64,000 bases of DNA from Branchiostoma belcheri (GCF_001625305.1 NW_017804465.1:174280-238279), one strand, 5' to 3'; positions 36,835 to 50,427 are shown, counted from the first letter of the stretch. The notes: a model not told the origin generated them from the letters alone. Numbers and translations are program-made.

Positions 36835-38344
36835 CTGTGACACAAAAGAAAGAAACAACATGTCAGAAAATTATGGTCAGATCGTAGCAACGTTTTGGAC
36901 CACACCAGTAGAACTGCATAGTTCTTAGAGGGAGACTAAACAAGGCCTTGGTGACCCAAAACAGAATGTATGCATGTACTTCCTAAGTCACAAAACATGG
37001 GCCTAAAACTTCCAAACATTCCAATCCAGTGTTTGTCTTCAATTGTTTCCTTCTTTTTCTAACAATCTTTCTTCTATTCCAGAAAACCATGTAGTAAACT
37101 GGTGTAGCCTTGACACAGTATATAGTCACCACAAAATAAAATTGTACTTCTCTTGCAGCAGCATTTGTTGTGTTATGCATGAAATTGAAGACTACCTACT
37201 GGTGTCACAAAGGTGTATGAACTGAAAAAAAATCATAAAAGTTAAGAGGTGTAGTTAGTCCCAGAACTGTTGTCTTTCTACCAAGTCAGACTATTAAAAA
37301 AGGAAACTGTGCTATCACCATTATTGTTTGAGTCTTTAAAATTGTGGTTTAGGGTGTTTAATCTGAGAGAGTTATGGTTGAAGTTATTTCTTTTACATGT
37401 ATTGTGGATCACCATTTAAGATAAGTGGAGGATGGGTAAAGTTTCTGAAACAAAAACAAAAAGGATGTGGTTATTTTGGGGGAGGAGGGGTAAAATCATC
37501 AGGATGTCTCATGCCTTGGGGGAGAGGAGGTGTCGAAGTTTGAACTGAGATTTCCGAAGTGTTGTCGCCCCTTCAGAGGTTGCACCACAACGCATCGCCC
37601 TGGCCACCTTCTGCCTGTATATGTGGGAACATGTCGGAGGCCTTCATTATAGACTGATGTAGACATAAGGGAATATGCCTGTCATTTTAAACAAACGCAT
37701 GTACCGCCACAGAAAAAGGTGGTTCTGGGACGATAAGTATTGCAAAGTACATTTCAAGTCAGCGAGTTCAGAAGAGATTGAAGGCGACTTTGTCAAACTC
37801 TTTGTAACAGTGTTACGAAAACCTATGAGGATTTGATGCATATTATATACAGATCATACAAAATGTACGCAGCTGTCTCAAGAGCTCCAAAATGGCAAAA
37901 TTTTCATCATTATCGTTGTAGTCATCTTAGCGCTTGCATGTAAGTGGTTCTGATGACATGCTTCCAAAGCTGTCCAAGCCTATGATTAAGGGCTAGTGCT
38001 GTTAGTTTGGAACTAAGAGGTTTTGGCCATTGCAAACCGAACATATATACTCCTACTACTGTATGGTTAAGCTGTCACACAGGCTATCATTACAGGCTGG
38101 CCTATGGTCATGAGGAACTGGTAGGTTTTTGACAGGTCACCCAGTGGCATATTACCTACTCTTATGGATAAGTTTGGTGGGTTCTTGAATAGAGGAGCAA
38201 CAAAGGGAAAGGGATTTGCAAGTTTGGGACTAGTAGGTTTAATGGCCATCACATCACAATACTCCTTTTAATATTCTAAGGTGTTGTGGGTTCTTGTAAG
38301 GTGCTAGAAGTTGTTGGTTTCCTTAAAGATACATCCGAACAGCT

Positions 38345-38475
38345 CGACATCCTCTCCAAAGGACAGTAACCCCTACCCAGTAGGGTGCAGCTCGGGATCA
38401 GACCACTGACAGGTGGGCCGAGATTTGAACCCCCAACCATTTGATCCAGAAGCGGAGGTTACTCAGTGCACGCTA
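38345..38475 (-). repeat. tRNA-like SINE, family B
   Basis: On the minus strand: CACTGAGTAACCTCCGC, then GGGGGTTCAAATCTCGGC (B box), then accctactgggtaggg. It lies in the protocadherin intron, in the same orientation as the gene. Confidence 0.6.
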
Positions 38476-38549
38476 CATTGAGGGCTTTGTTAACCGCAGC
38501 TGCATCTGTCCCTACTCATCCCATCGCTATTATCACCCCTGGACATCTC

Positions 38550-38660
38550 AAAATTGGTACGACCCTGGGCAGTGAGGGATGCGACGCACAATGGCTCAGC
38601 GTCCTCATGTATTTTCATGAGGCCCCGAGGTTGGAGAGGGGGACCAGACGTACCAATTTT
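38550..38660. repeat. Nested inverted repeat
   Basis: Perfect 12 bp outer arms, AAAATTGGTACG (38550-38561) and CGTACCAATTTT (38649-38660). An inner perfect stem, CCTCATG/CATGAGG, lies at 38603-38609 and 38616-38622. Confidence 0.8.
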
Positions 38661-39739
38661 CCCGGCTGGGAGCGAGCGAAACCGGTCCTCAAAAATTCTC
38701 CACACACCTCGGACTTGTTTTGTTAACGCGATAATTAAGCTGTTTGTTGTAGAAAACATTGAAGTAGAACATTTGGTGGGGAGACAAAAGATAAGAAAGG
38801 GCCAAGCTGTTTTACCGGATGCACACCTGTCCGTGTGATAAGGTTTGGCGCGACGCCGCTCGAGTTAAGGTGCCCATTACTGCTTACTCAACCCCACAAC
38901 CTGATGAGCTTCTAAAGACCCTGGAATTTAAGAGACAGATGTCTTCCATTGATGGGGATAAAATTAAAGGGTAGCACTCCGCCTGGTGATGTGTTCGGAC
39001 CCCATTACCAGACCCTCCCTGATAGGGAGACGAGAATGAGCAAGACATCATACCTGCCGTTCTATTACAGTTCAGCCAAGCAAAACAAGTAACGAGGCAG
39101 TAATAACAGTGGAATTGAGGGGCAGAGGCACACACTGTGTGTTGGCAATATTTCTCCAACATGTATAAAGTGGTCTCAGCTATGTCATATAAGAAAAATA
39201 TATCTCTTTGTTACTGATATTTTAGTACAATGCTTTAAGATTGGACCAATTTCGGTTGTCGATTGGCAGCTCTGAAACATCATTTTTCAAGCGTGACTCC
39301 ATCTTGTGTCCTATTCATGAACTCAATCAGAAAGAGAGAGACATGTAACTAAGATAGATGAGTTGCTCTAGACTGAGCCAATAACGCTACACTTCCTGTT
39401 CTGAATAAAGATTTTCAAGGCCAGATGGCCTGTGATTCAAAATTAGGGATTATGCTTGTCATTTCAAAGAAATAACTCCACAGTAAAAGCGATTGTAGAA
39501 CAAGAATTATTGCAAAATACATTTCAAGTCAGCGAGTTAAGAAGAAATTGAAGGTGGCTCTGTCGAACTCTATTTCTCTCCGTAACGGTGTTACGGAAAC
39601 CAATAAGTATTTGATGTGACTATTATACAGATCATACACAGCTGTCTCAAGGGCTCTGAAATGGCGAAATTTTCGTCATTATCGTCGTCTTTGGCAAATA
39701 TGCCGCAGATGAAATTGGTTTTGCAGCATAATTATATTA

Positions 39740-39976
39740 GGCAGCACCAATTTGATTTGTTGGTCCTCGGATTTAAAAAAAAGGAATCATTGCTAAATTG
39801 GAAAATCATAATGAAATCTGAGGGAAAGTCTGTTCCTTAATTTGTGCACACATTTTCAGGGAGTAGATAAAGCCAGATGCAAGTTTTCCCCCCAGCCCTG
39901 TTTTCACGAGGTCCTCTTACTAAAATTGTACATAAAAATGTCCGACAGAGAACCGACAAATAAAATTCCCGTGGCC
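39740..39976. mobile_element. Harbinger-like MITE, short subfamily
   Basis: A 237 bp element whose GGC...CACCAATTTGATTTGTTGG end and GACAAATAAAATTCCCGTGGCC end pair imperfectly. TTA duplications at 39737-39739 and 39977-39979. The interior is shorter and differs from the 370 bp type. Confidence 0.75.
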
Positions 39977-42479
39977 TTATATTACCCCCAGCCGAATAGG
40001 CCAACTTTATGTGCTTCTGCTCTGTCTACATTTTTATGGGCCATTCTATCTCATTTTGTGCATGAGTCAGTTTCAGGCACAAGGAATCCCGCGCAGGTGG
40101 CCAGTTAGGTTTAAACTGACATTTCCGTTCCTTTTTGATACACTATAAAGTTTTAACTCGGGCTCTCGTATGACAGAAGCTGCCTCTAAATCAATGCATA
40201 TGGGATAACTCATCGAGACAGGCATTATTTTAAAACTAAGTGTAATAGTTTTTTTAAGCATTGCCTGAGGAGATGACAGTAACAGTAATCACATTTCAAT
40301 TATAGCTATAATGCACTGTTTGCTCAACAGTCCTGATTTGTTACAAAGCAATATAACGTTAAATTGACAAGTTAAGATGAAAATCGATAATTCACAAAAG
40401 TCAAACCTCTTCAAAATGTATTTTTTAATGTACCCCTGCCTACTGTTCTAAATTACCATACTCTTTATTGTCTAATTCTTGTTGCAATATCTTTATGGTG
40501 ATGTCTTAATTTTCCATGTATAGTTCTTTCAGGCTTATCTTCTTTCCCATTCTCGCGCCAGTTTTAAGTAGATAGTGTAATGGGGTCTCGGGAGAATGTC
40601 GTCCATGAAATCAGGTTCGTGTGGACTAATACATAAAATGTAATGCTTCCCACCGATTCAGTAACTGCCCGTATCCTGAGAGAGCTTTATCAATGAGGAG
40701 GCTCATATCATGCCTACAATTTCGGCCATGCCAATTCAATTTCTTATGTTACATAAAATAAATCAAGAAACTGGACAAATTCTCTGAAGACCTTTCAGAT
40801 AGCATCTTCCAACAGTGACTTTTCTTGGTTGTTCTCAGAAAATGTTGTCAGCTGTATGATCAACATGAAGACAGAGTCTAAAAGGTAGTCTGTACCTTGG
40901 TACACAAAGTTTTAAAGAGAATTTGGCCAGAATAAATTTTCCTTCCAACCTTTTATCTCGTTCTTATGATTTGCTGAATTTCTACTTCAAAACGTCCAAC
41001 AACAAAGACCATTAGATTGGTGAGCCTTTGAATTAAGAAGTCTAATCTGATGTGTTTATTTCTGGTACACTTGTAAAAAGGTTTGACGAGCTGGCTGAGT
41101 TTCTTTCATTTTGTTTTATCTCTACTAAAGCATCTCATTGCCTTGCTGCAGTCTGATGTGACGTACTGTATCACAGCTTGCAAAGGAACAGGAGCCTAAT
41201 CTTTCTTTAGTGATTTCCTAGATTAGGTCGGAATCAGTTTCTGTTTTCTTCTTCTAACATCTGCACTGTTTCCCTGTCTTGGTACATCTATACCTCTAAA
41301 GAACAGTAATTCAATGTTGTTGAAGAAAGGAATGAGCAGAAACTAATTAGTCGTTATCAATTTCCTTCAAAATATGGAAGCTGGTTGGCCTAAGCCACGA
41401 ATGCATGTCCCGGTATCTATACAATGATAAAGTCACAATTCCCAAGATTTCCTGACAAAAATGTCTCTTGCCATCTCATTTTTGACTTATGACCTGCTCC
41501 CCACCAAATTTGCAGTCTTGAACATGGGCACTGTAAATCAGTTGTAGGAAGGGCACCATTTCACGAGGTAGTGATTCCCTTTACGATATCTTTAAACTAG
41601 CAAGAACCCGCCTTTATTCCTCTCATCAGGCAGACTCCAGATACATTTAAAAGTAAATGTCACATCTGCATTCTGTACAGGAACAAGGACTGCGCGGCGA
41701 ATCCCTGATGATTCCCTCGAGCAACCGAGAAGATGCTTAAAGTGTGATTTATACCCGTCTTTTGTCAGTGGGGCTTCATCTTATTATACACCTGTCTGCC
41801 TGGCTATCTTGGAGATCCTCCAAGACTATGAATCGAAGAATACCTCGTTATATTTCATAATTGAATATGAAAGTGAAGTGAGGACTCTTCTACAATTCAC
41901 TGCAAAACACATAAAATATACGACATACTTTACTTTAAGGTGCACAACCTTATATCTCTCTTTGCCAATGTTTTGACATGAAATTTAAAATCCTGCTGCA
42001 TGGGAATGGGGAGGATCTATTGAGTGTGCTACAATCAGTCCACAAATGGTAAGAAAACAGCAACCATTCCTGTACTGCAGCAATCACACCACAAATACAT
42101 GTACCTCCTTTTATTCTACTGCAAACTAAAACCACAGCAAAAGTTAATGAATTACACAGCGGCAAGGAGAGTCAACGTACAGTTCCGCCATGCTGGCCCT
42201 GCATAAGCAAAAATCGACCCTTCAAATCCATCCACTTCATGTTTTTGTATTGCCACACCCCGAGCCCTTGACACCCGGTCAAGTGCAGAGACTCGGTGAA
42301 TGACTTCATGATGCTGTAATGCTCCTGTAATAGATGTACCTGCGCTCCCAAGTGTGAATGCCCCTCAGCCTGGCCTTGAAAAGGCTGGTAAACCGGCATT
42401 GCTTACAGTGGAGTGCCCCAAAAGACAAAATTTGTCACTGCAACGATATTCTTGGAAATGACCCTTTTTGCACTCTGCC

Positions 42480-42830
42480 ATCAGAGCCCCATCTACACAC
42501 TACACATCATCAGATCTAAGTTGCCTTGTAGAAAACTTCAAGAGTGAGCTTTTTTATTTCAGGTGATTTGGTTTCTTTTCTATTCACTATCATACTGCTG
42601 CAGCATAAGATCCCATCTACACCTACACCTACACATCATCAGAGCCAAATGGCTCTGTGAAAGATGGGATTTGTACACACACAGTCTGCCACTTGCAAGA
42701 GTGGGCTTTTTCCTCTTTAGGTAATTTGTTTTCCATAGTCCCCCCCCTCGAGATGAGGATGGGACAAGGTGAAGGTGATTCGGTTTCTTTCTTTTTCACT
42801 CTGCTGTATGTAAGATAGCCTTGAAGACTA
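42480..42830. repeat. Diverged tandem duplication of about 135-200 bp
   Basis: Repeated words in order: ccatctacac...ctacacatcatcaga, caagagtg-gctttttt, aggtgattt-ggtttcttt, cactct-catactgctg. Confidence 0.55.
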
Positions 42831-45800
42831 ACCCACTCTCAGAAATACAGGAAAGAAGGTATTAAGAGACTGGCATAATGATGATGAAAGCTACCTAACT
42901 AGCCTAAGGCTACTACAAAAAGCTGTCTGAGACTCCAATTCCTCTGTAACTACGACAGAAAAAAGTACAGTCAAAACTGCACATTAGTAGACCACCTAGG
43001 AGACCAATAAAATCTGGTCTATGTGGACAGCCATGAACAGGATTCTTAATTGCTCGTGTCGACAGGGAAAATTATCAAAGGGCCCACCAGAAAGTGGTCA
43101 CATCAGCCGAGTGGTCCTTAAATAGAGGTGGCCACTTGTACAAGTTTTTTTCATTCCAGTTTTTCTTCAACACTTGCTATTCCTTACTAGAATGTGATCC
43201 CCCAACTGAATGCCTCTCGCCACCATCCCGCTACAATCAACATTCCCCGCTTGTCTCTTATTCCTCACGCCCGTCTAAGCTTTGACGGCAAGGCGAGTAA
43301 TCCCGGGGCACGAGTTGGCTTTGCAATCCGCTTTGCTTGGGAGAAAAATCAGCCGATAAGAAATGGTAGCATAATTCCCGGTTTATTGTGTGTTCGGGCC
43401 TTATGTGGTGTGCTTTGCTAATAAGGCGGGCTGGATAAGCTGACTCATTGATCTTTCTCCGTCCACAAATGAGTCCGAAGCTTGCCCGGCCCAAGACACA
43501 AGCCTCTGGCTACCTATAGCGACGGATCAGTCTTCATTTGGAAATGGTGGAATTCCATTTTGCCATCGATAATAGCACACTTCTTGCATCGGCCAATTTG
43601 TCTTCATGTGCGCTTCACTGGGCAGCATTGGGGAGGGTCTCAAATCTTAGATGTACTCCTAGAAGGGTTCAGTTTGCGAAGACATTAATGGAGAAGATGT
43701 TGTCGAGCTAAAGATCGTTTGTAATCATCTTGCAGGAAGTGTGAAAATTTTTGTCAACTCTGATATCTTTTAAGACCTGGTAGTAAAACGTTTGACTTAT
43801 AACAATAAAGAGAATGGAAGTCTGCAATTCACCAGGCAGAAAGATGCTCAGGTTCTTTCAGTTGGTGGTATTGATTTTGCCATATAAGCTGTGATAAGCT
43901 GGGAAGAAATGCAGCGACAATCACCGATGAAATGGCAGCTTCGAAAGAAAAGTGTTTTCAACCGACGGGCAGTTTGGCTTAGAAAAAACACTTCTGATGC
44001 TCTAATGGCCGCAGTTCGGCGAGCTAGCGCTACTCTAAGGATTAATGCGATCTGAAAGGCAGAATGATTTTATTGCAGCATTTACATGTAGCATCATTAA
44101 GATGCCCGGCTCGACGTGCGATGTAATCTTTTTTCGCGGAAATTGAAACTTACGGGTTGAGCCCTCTAATGCAAGAATCGTCCCATCTCCTCCTCCGTGG
44201 AATCTAAATTGCAGATTCCTCGTCCCCTACTACTGCAGATGAGGGGATGTATTTACATATTGTCGTGAGAATCGATGCTCGCTGATTTATGATACATCAA
44301 TAAGAAATCCCTCTGATGCCTACTGCTTACTGATGCTGCCTTTTATCTATTCATTGCCTTCAGCTTGGAGAACTGCAGCACTTTGATGAAGGCACCGAGT
44401 AGTCCCCTCGAGCCGGCCCGGGAAACAAAGGATCGATCGGCGTCCCAGTTCCTAACATTTTTCTTCGCTTCGATCCTGATGAAGAATGCATGTAGTGTTG
44501 CGCTAAGGCACAAGCCGTTACCTCAGTGTTATCAGTTGGCGCGCCATGGATGCACCTCCTCCCATACCTGCTGAATCCTCAAGATAACCATTAAGTTTCC
44601 GTGCAGCACCCTAAGAAACGAATTATGAGGAAGCAAAATGCATCTTCGCCCTCTCCATACAAATGTGCCGTATCATATAGTCATTAAGGATGGGGGTGCA
44701 TGGCAAGTGTTTTTTGATGGGGACGGGTAAGAAATAAGAGTGGAAAATTCTCTGGGTGTGGTCAGGGAAGAGACCTCTTGGGCGATCGGCCTCGCAAATT
44801 ACTCCTTGAAAGATCAATTATGCCGAGCATGTTCTCCTCAATACATCCCTGATGGAGACTAGGTTAACCTCTTAATATGCTAACAGTCTGATCACCTGAT
44901 GATTCAGAGGGGGGCCCATTTTCTGTTTGACTGAAGGATGTGCAGATGACTTGCAAGATTTATTTCATTTAGAATTTCTTTATTCACATTCATTTCTTAA
45001 GGGTTAGGGGAAAAGCAGGTCATACTTATAATAATATAACAAGCCCTCTTCTCAAAAACTTGAATAAAATCAGAATTATGACTTGCAAGGTATCCGGATG
45101 CCACGTTGTTCACTTCTTGATCAGAAGATCGCTACACCCAATCTATAAATAAATGAAAGCCCGGAAATGTTTTTCCTCCAATGTTGATGAGTTGTTATTG
45201 TCATTTCTTGGCAGCACTAAAATAGATGTAGGTGTAGATCTATGGTACTCAAACACGAGACGTCATACGAATACCGACTCCCACACCTGTGAATGGTGTT
45301 CTGTTGTCTATTCTCTGGTTTTGAATGAGCTAATTTGCTACAGCAAATGAGGACTTGTCAACGTCCCTCTTCAATCTCACAACCTATTAACAGATCCAGG
45401 AATGATGCATTCTTGATTCAGAGAGTAACCATGCAGCACAGAAAACATTCTGCCTATGCCTGGCAATAACTCTTCAAAGCATTGCAGTCGGATAAAGCTA
45501 TCGTGATTGGAAATCTCTAAGTGACACCCCATCAGACAAGTTTAGGAGAGGGTAGAAATATTCTGAGAATATCATATAGTTGGTAAATGGAGAGAAATCA
45601 ATCAACAGGCTTCAATTATTTAAAAAAAAGCTTCAGAGAGCTACAAGCACTGAGAATGTACCACATGAAAAGTGCAATTCCTAAATTAGAGTGGATCATA
45701 TTGATTCACTCAATGGATATACAATGTACGGTAATCAAAATAAAAGATCCTTTTGACTGCCCTTAATCCAACCCATTTCAAAAGCCATAAGAATATCTTT

Positions 45801-48800
45801 TGACTTCAAATTTTATTTGTAAGTTTTCTCTTTTATGTACTAAATGGGGCAGACTTTCCCCCTAGGCTCTGATCATTGATTGTTTTAGGCTGAATATTCA
45901 ATATGGCCGATCAGTTTGATCAAGAGTCAGCTTCTTTTGAAGTTGATCCGACTTATTCCGGCTGAAGTTCCTGCCTAAGCCTTCAGAAAATTGTGTGCAT
46001 CCAACTGAAAAAGTAGGTTTTATGTTGAAACAAATGAAGCGGCTGTTTGTTTCTTTTTTAATCCCCCTCCATGGCAGCAGCCGTGCTGGCCACCCAGGCA
46101 AAATATTTCGCCAAGAAAAAAGCTGAATATGCCTGATAAAGGTTTTCATCTCAAAGTCACAGAACGAATCCTGCATAATTCATTCATACTGCACAGATGA
46201 ATGACCGTGTGTGATAGGGCAGACCCACCAAGTTGTCATTTTGCCAAGTCAATCTCCAAATCATCTGCTGGGTTTCTACAATGAGGTTACTCTGGCTTTA
46301 TACTGAATCTAAAGAGAACTTGCTGTAGTCATTGAAATGAGCACTCGTAGCAAAATGCCCCATTGAAAAATAAGCCACAATTTGTTTACTGGTTTATTTG
46401 CTTTATTTACCCAGGGTGGCCCACCTCAATGTCATATATACTAATATAGCATTGCTTTACAGTGGGGCCCTGCACAACATACATTTATTGTGTGGCATAC
46501 ATTGAAAACATACACAACAAAGAAACATATTACTATTACAAAACTTCACGGGCTTGGCCATTATCATATTCATAGATGGTCATGTCTTTTTTTTTTTGCA
46601 TTATCTCACCGTGCATAACTGAGCTTTCCAAATGATGTCATCCGTTAAATCAAGTTTGCATGACCCGATTTGTTGAAGTGCTCCCTCAGCAGCCAGTGGA
46701 AACTATTCCGTAGGTCTCCCCAGGACTGCTGACCTGTGTAGGGTTCACTCTCGGCTTGCTATCAATGGGGTTGTGGCACCAAAGGTCCCCAATTGGTCAT
46801 CCGATTCTCATACCCACCCACTGGGTCAATACTCAATTTATATCAAAATGCCAGGTCGATTCACCTGTCTGTAGCACCACAAGGGCTATCGGGCCTTGCC
46901 TCAACTTTTCACAAGATTAAAAATATCTCGGGAAGGCTGCCAACTCAAGATAAGAGATCACCACAAATATGGACGAACTAGAGGAAAGGAAAAGAGTAGT
47001 TTAACCCTCACATTGCTACATGTATGCACCCACGTATACAAACAAAGTGTTAATTTGTACCCAATTTACAGTAATTCATATGTCGAAACTTGCTCATTTT
47101 GATTTTATAGACACCGGTCACCTTTGAACATGAAAAGGTTGAAAATGGCTTTATCCAGTCCAGTATGTATACCATTGAGAATGCCTCTTCCCTCCCATTG
47201 CCTTCTTTTGAATTGCCTTCTTTTGAGATGCCTCCCCACCTCCTATTGTTAGGCTTTGATTATACCACGAAATTGAGTCTGAATCAGAATGCATACTGTA
47301 TAATGTGGAAGTCAACAATGCTTCTAGTACCAATTATTATATACAGAGACCATTTTGTGTAAATGGGCAGACCTGTGATGCATTCAGCTGCAATTATCAG
47401 GTATTACTTAATCCAAACTGTTTTAGATTTCACTCGAGGAGCTATCATAGAACGGAAATCAACAATCATCATTGCTGTGGGACCATTAGCGCAACTGATA
47501 TTCAGGCCATTTCTGGTACGATTGCGGCTCTGTCTTATCTTTCGGGCCCTCGGTGTTGAATGCGAAATCAACACTGGGAAATATCTGCGCACCATGCAGG
47601 CGCAAAATCAAATAGCGATTTGCCTAGAAAACCACGAGTGTGGCTATCAGGTCAATACGCCATTAATGTCTTAGTGCTTGAGATTTTTCACTGTCAAGAC
47701 ACAGGTGCTGCCCGGTTGCAGCTTTTAGCTTCAAATCAAAATTTCATATATTCGGATCCATCGACTGGAGCTCAGCTGTGTGCTGCAGTGTTTGTTGTGG
47801 CACTCGAAGAACGACAAAGCACCCAGCTGGCATCACAAGGCCACTGCCGTATTAAATGGTGGGATTTTCGACTCTGCCACGGGTCAAAGACTTCTGCGCA
47901 TTTTCCTAGCATCATTTTCAATTTAGATACCGAGGCCCATTCCCTCCCATACCTCTGTGCTTCCCACAGAATACTAATATCCTGAGCAGTCTTGCCAACT
48001 ATCTCCTTCATGCACACTGTGGTATGAGTACCATACCTTTAAGGGCACATCATTTTATACAAATATCAAAATTGTAGCAAGAGGACATCCTGAAAATTAG
48101 GACTGGGAGGAAAACTTTTTCTGACTGTAATATCTGTTCTCCCTGAAAGATGCGGTAGAGCATCAATGAACAGACTGCCTCTCAGACTAGTGATGATATT
48201 CAAATCTGGCATATGATTGTTTTCAACTCTGAGAACCGAGAAATTTGATTGGTGTGGCCTAATCAGCCTATTGTGCGTCTCTTAGATCATGAAAGAAAAT
48301 GTAATTGTACATTGTATAGTGTTGAGATTATGATGGATCTGCATTTGTGTTAAGAAGCAGGGAATTGATTTAATAGCGGCCGAACTTTTATCTGAGATCC
48401 AATAGCGTGGACCGCCATATGGTCCGTCTTTTAGTTTCCGGTAATAGACCTTGCTTTCATTCTTATTGTCATCTTTGGATCAATGTCTGGCCATCAACTC
48501 AGGCTGCCTTATTTCTCTTTGGAGCGATTAAGTATATTTCATTTCGTGAGTTTGAAATGCGGGGTCAACGGTACTCGAACACACGCTGGCAGAATCTTTC
48601 CCGGAACAGTCATTCTATGCCTTAAGGTTTCTTTAAGTAGGGCACACAGGTGATTGATAAATTTTGCTGCCATCAGAGAGCCTTTTATGTCCAGCTTGGG
48701 ACGATTTGTAGATGTGAAATGAAAAGGATGGTGCAAGGCAAAAGAGAGCGTCGTTTTCCAGAAAACGGAATGAATTCTGGGAGATTACATTGGGATGATG

Positions 48801-48949
48801 GGTGGTTATGGCTGAAATCGTTTGTATGAATTCATGTAATTTTTGGCATAGGACTGATGTATTGCATGCCCCTAATGTACCTTATATTGTATCCAAAAAA
48901 TCTTTTATTCAATCTATGGGTTGAACCAGGTATATATCTAAAGGCTATT

Positions 48950-49090
48950 ATCAAGGGCTAGCCAGTGAGTTTGGGACTAATAGGTTTGGGCCACTGCAGA
49001 CCAGTACCTACATGTACATATTGTACAAATCATGTACGTACCCTTGTGCTTATTGATAATTTTGGTGCCCTGGGTCTTAAATGATCTACA
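48950..49090. repeat. Dispersed repeat shared with 37985-38260
   Basis: aagggctagc-agtgagtttgg then gactaataggttt then ggccactgcagacc matches aagggctagtgctgttagtttgg and tttgggactagtaggttt near 37990 and 38220. Family unknown. Confidence 0.5.
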
Positions 49091-49304
49091 GGAGGTATGG
49101 ATCTGCTTTTTAAACAAGCAAGTCAGACCAGCGTACAAGTGACCACTTCTGCATAAGGACCACTGGCCACAGTGCCTAGATTATTATTCCCCATTGACCC
49201 ACAAGCATTACAAATCCTGTCTATTGTGGTCACCTGTGTACATTGAACATTTCCTTCAGTGGTCCCCTTAAACATGTTAGTTAGACTGTACCTAAAGTGA
49301 AATT

Positions 49305-49395
49305 GGGGGATCTAAGGACATCGACCGAGATTCGAACCCTCTGCCTTTAGTTACAGAAGTGGGATAATTGCTAACTGTTGAGTCATGCCAAGCTT
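49305..49395 (-). repeat. tRNA-like SINE relic
   Basis: The minus strand contains GGGTTCGAATCTCGG (B box) preceded by a degraded head (CAACAGTTAGCAATTATCC). 3' body mostly lost. Confidence 0.45.
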
Positions 49396-49546
49396 CTTGT
49401 CTTAATCTTACGAAGATGAACCTAGTGCCCGCTGACCAGTTTTAACCCAATTCTGTATAATGAGGACATAAACCAGAGCTAAGATAATGAGATTAGCAAA
49501 TTCCGGGATTAGGGCCATGGGGTTGGTCAATCTTGGGGCACACAAT

Positions 49547-49652
49547 TAGCCTGGGTGCCATCCTGTTTAGCTTGTGTCTGCCCTAGCAGACATAGCTGGT
49601 GAAAGCAACTATTGGAGCAGACACTGTGGCTAACCTAGATGGCACCCAGCTA
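49547..49652. mobile_element. Foldback element with TAGCCTGGGTGCCA ends
   Basis: The arm TTAGCCTGGGTGCCATCC is mirrored by GGATGGCACCCAGCTAA in near-complement form. A sister copy lies at 60493. Confidence 0.55.
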
Positions 49653-49873
49653 ACTGCTAACCACTGGGCAAGAAAGAGGACCTGAATCTTCAGGTTTAGT
49701 GCAAGTAGTATTGGAGCCAAGTTGTGCCTGCCAGGTATTTTTTTGCAATTACACTGACTCATGTAATACATTTCATTAACTTCTACCACCTGTAAAAAGC
49801 CAAACAAAGAATTGACAAGGTTTCTAAACTTAATCAGTCCTGACTTCTTGTTCCTGACATCTTTTACTGGCAG

Positions 49874-49982
49874 CAATGGTTTGAGCTTTCCAACCATTAG
49901 CCAGAAGAAACGAATATTAGGTGAAGTTGTAAAGAAGATGCCATTGAGTGGTGCAGATCTAGATAAGCTCTGTCTAATGCAG
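49874..49982 (+). CDS. Candidate small exon on the opposite strand inside the protocadherin intron
   Basis: A 109 bp segment bounded by a plausible branch point (CTAAACTTAATC), a pyrimidine tract ending ACTGGCAG (49866-49873), and a consensus-like donor CAG|GTAATT (GT at 49983-49984). The open frame includes KKRILGEVVKKMPLSGADLD. It faintly recalls the helical lid of AAA ATPases, but alignment by eye fails to keep the family spacing, so no function is assigned. No partner exon was found on the plus strand nearby. It could be a fragment carried with the adjacent foldback element at 49547-49652, or chance. Confidence 0.2.
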
Positions 49983-50349
49983 GTAATTTTGAATAACGTT
50001 AATATGCAATGATACAAGTGTATTTTTGAGCCCAGTTGACAGACAGTAGCCGATGTGAAGAGTTGGTGATTCTGGTCAGCATCTCTTTCGTGCCTCTTGC
50101 AAAAGCATTGTCATCAAATGCTGACTTGCAATTCAAGACAGCGCATCACTACATGAACACGCTCCATAAGCTATTCATATACAATAGTGTGTTCATATCT
50201 TGGATGACAAATTGCAACTGTCACGTAAAGTCCTCCATGGACCAGTTTCGGGGGCAATGCCTTGATAGCATTTTACATTTGTACATATTGCGTATTGGCA
50301 AGACAAACTGGTCAAGTTTTCAACTTTTTTGGGAACCTTGGATTAATAA

Positions 50350-50427
50350 CCTTCTATAACCGTTTAGTACCAAATTTGTATAAAATATGATAAATATTGT
50401 TTATGGGGTAAGGCAGTAGGGAGAAGG
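50350..50427. mobile_element. TTAA-flanked hairpin MITE
   Basis: Starts CCTTCTATAACC and ends AGTAGGGAGAAGG, followed by TTAA. Shares taccaaatttgtat with the 21.6 kb copy. Left flank is ATAA. Confidence 0.6.

Larger units (their letters stand above)
37675..39693. repeat. Direct duplication of a ~240 bp element (37675-37926 and 39451-39693)
   Basis: The copies share acatttcaagtcagcgagtt, atacagatcataca, cagctgtctcaag and ttcatcattatcg-type blocks in the same order and orientation, about 1.8 kb apart in the protocadherin intron. The 1.5 kb between them holds a SINE relic and an inverted repeat. Confidence 0.8.

Noticed and set aside
36197..36928. Several plus-strand open frames over the protocadherin terminal exon
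   Set aside because: They are antisense shadows of the GC-rich coding exon. The minus-strand frame has splice sites, family motifs and phase agreement.
47560..47985. Plus-strand open frame of 141 codons
   Set aside because: No recognisable motif and no clear splice pair; antisense frames are also open. It fits a GC-balanced noncoding block better.
49330..49346. Possible minus-strand tRNA T-arm (GGGTTCGAATC)
   Set aside because: No paired acceptor stem or anticodon arm; part of a SINE relic.
49583..50017. Minus-strand open frame of 144 codons
   Set aside because: It crosses a foldback element and is antisense to the better-bounded 49874-49982 segment. Composition not protein-like overall.
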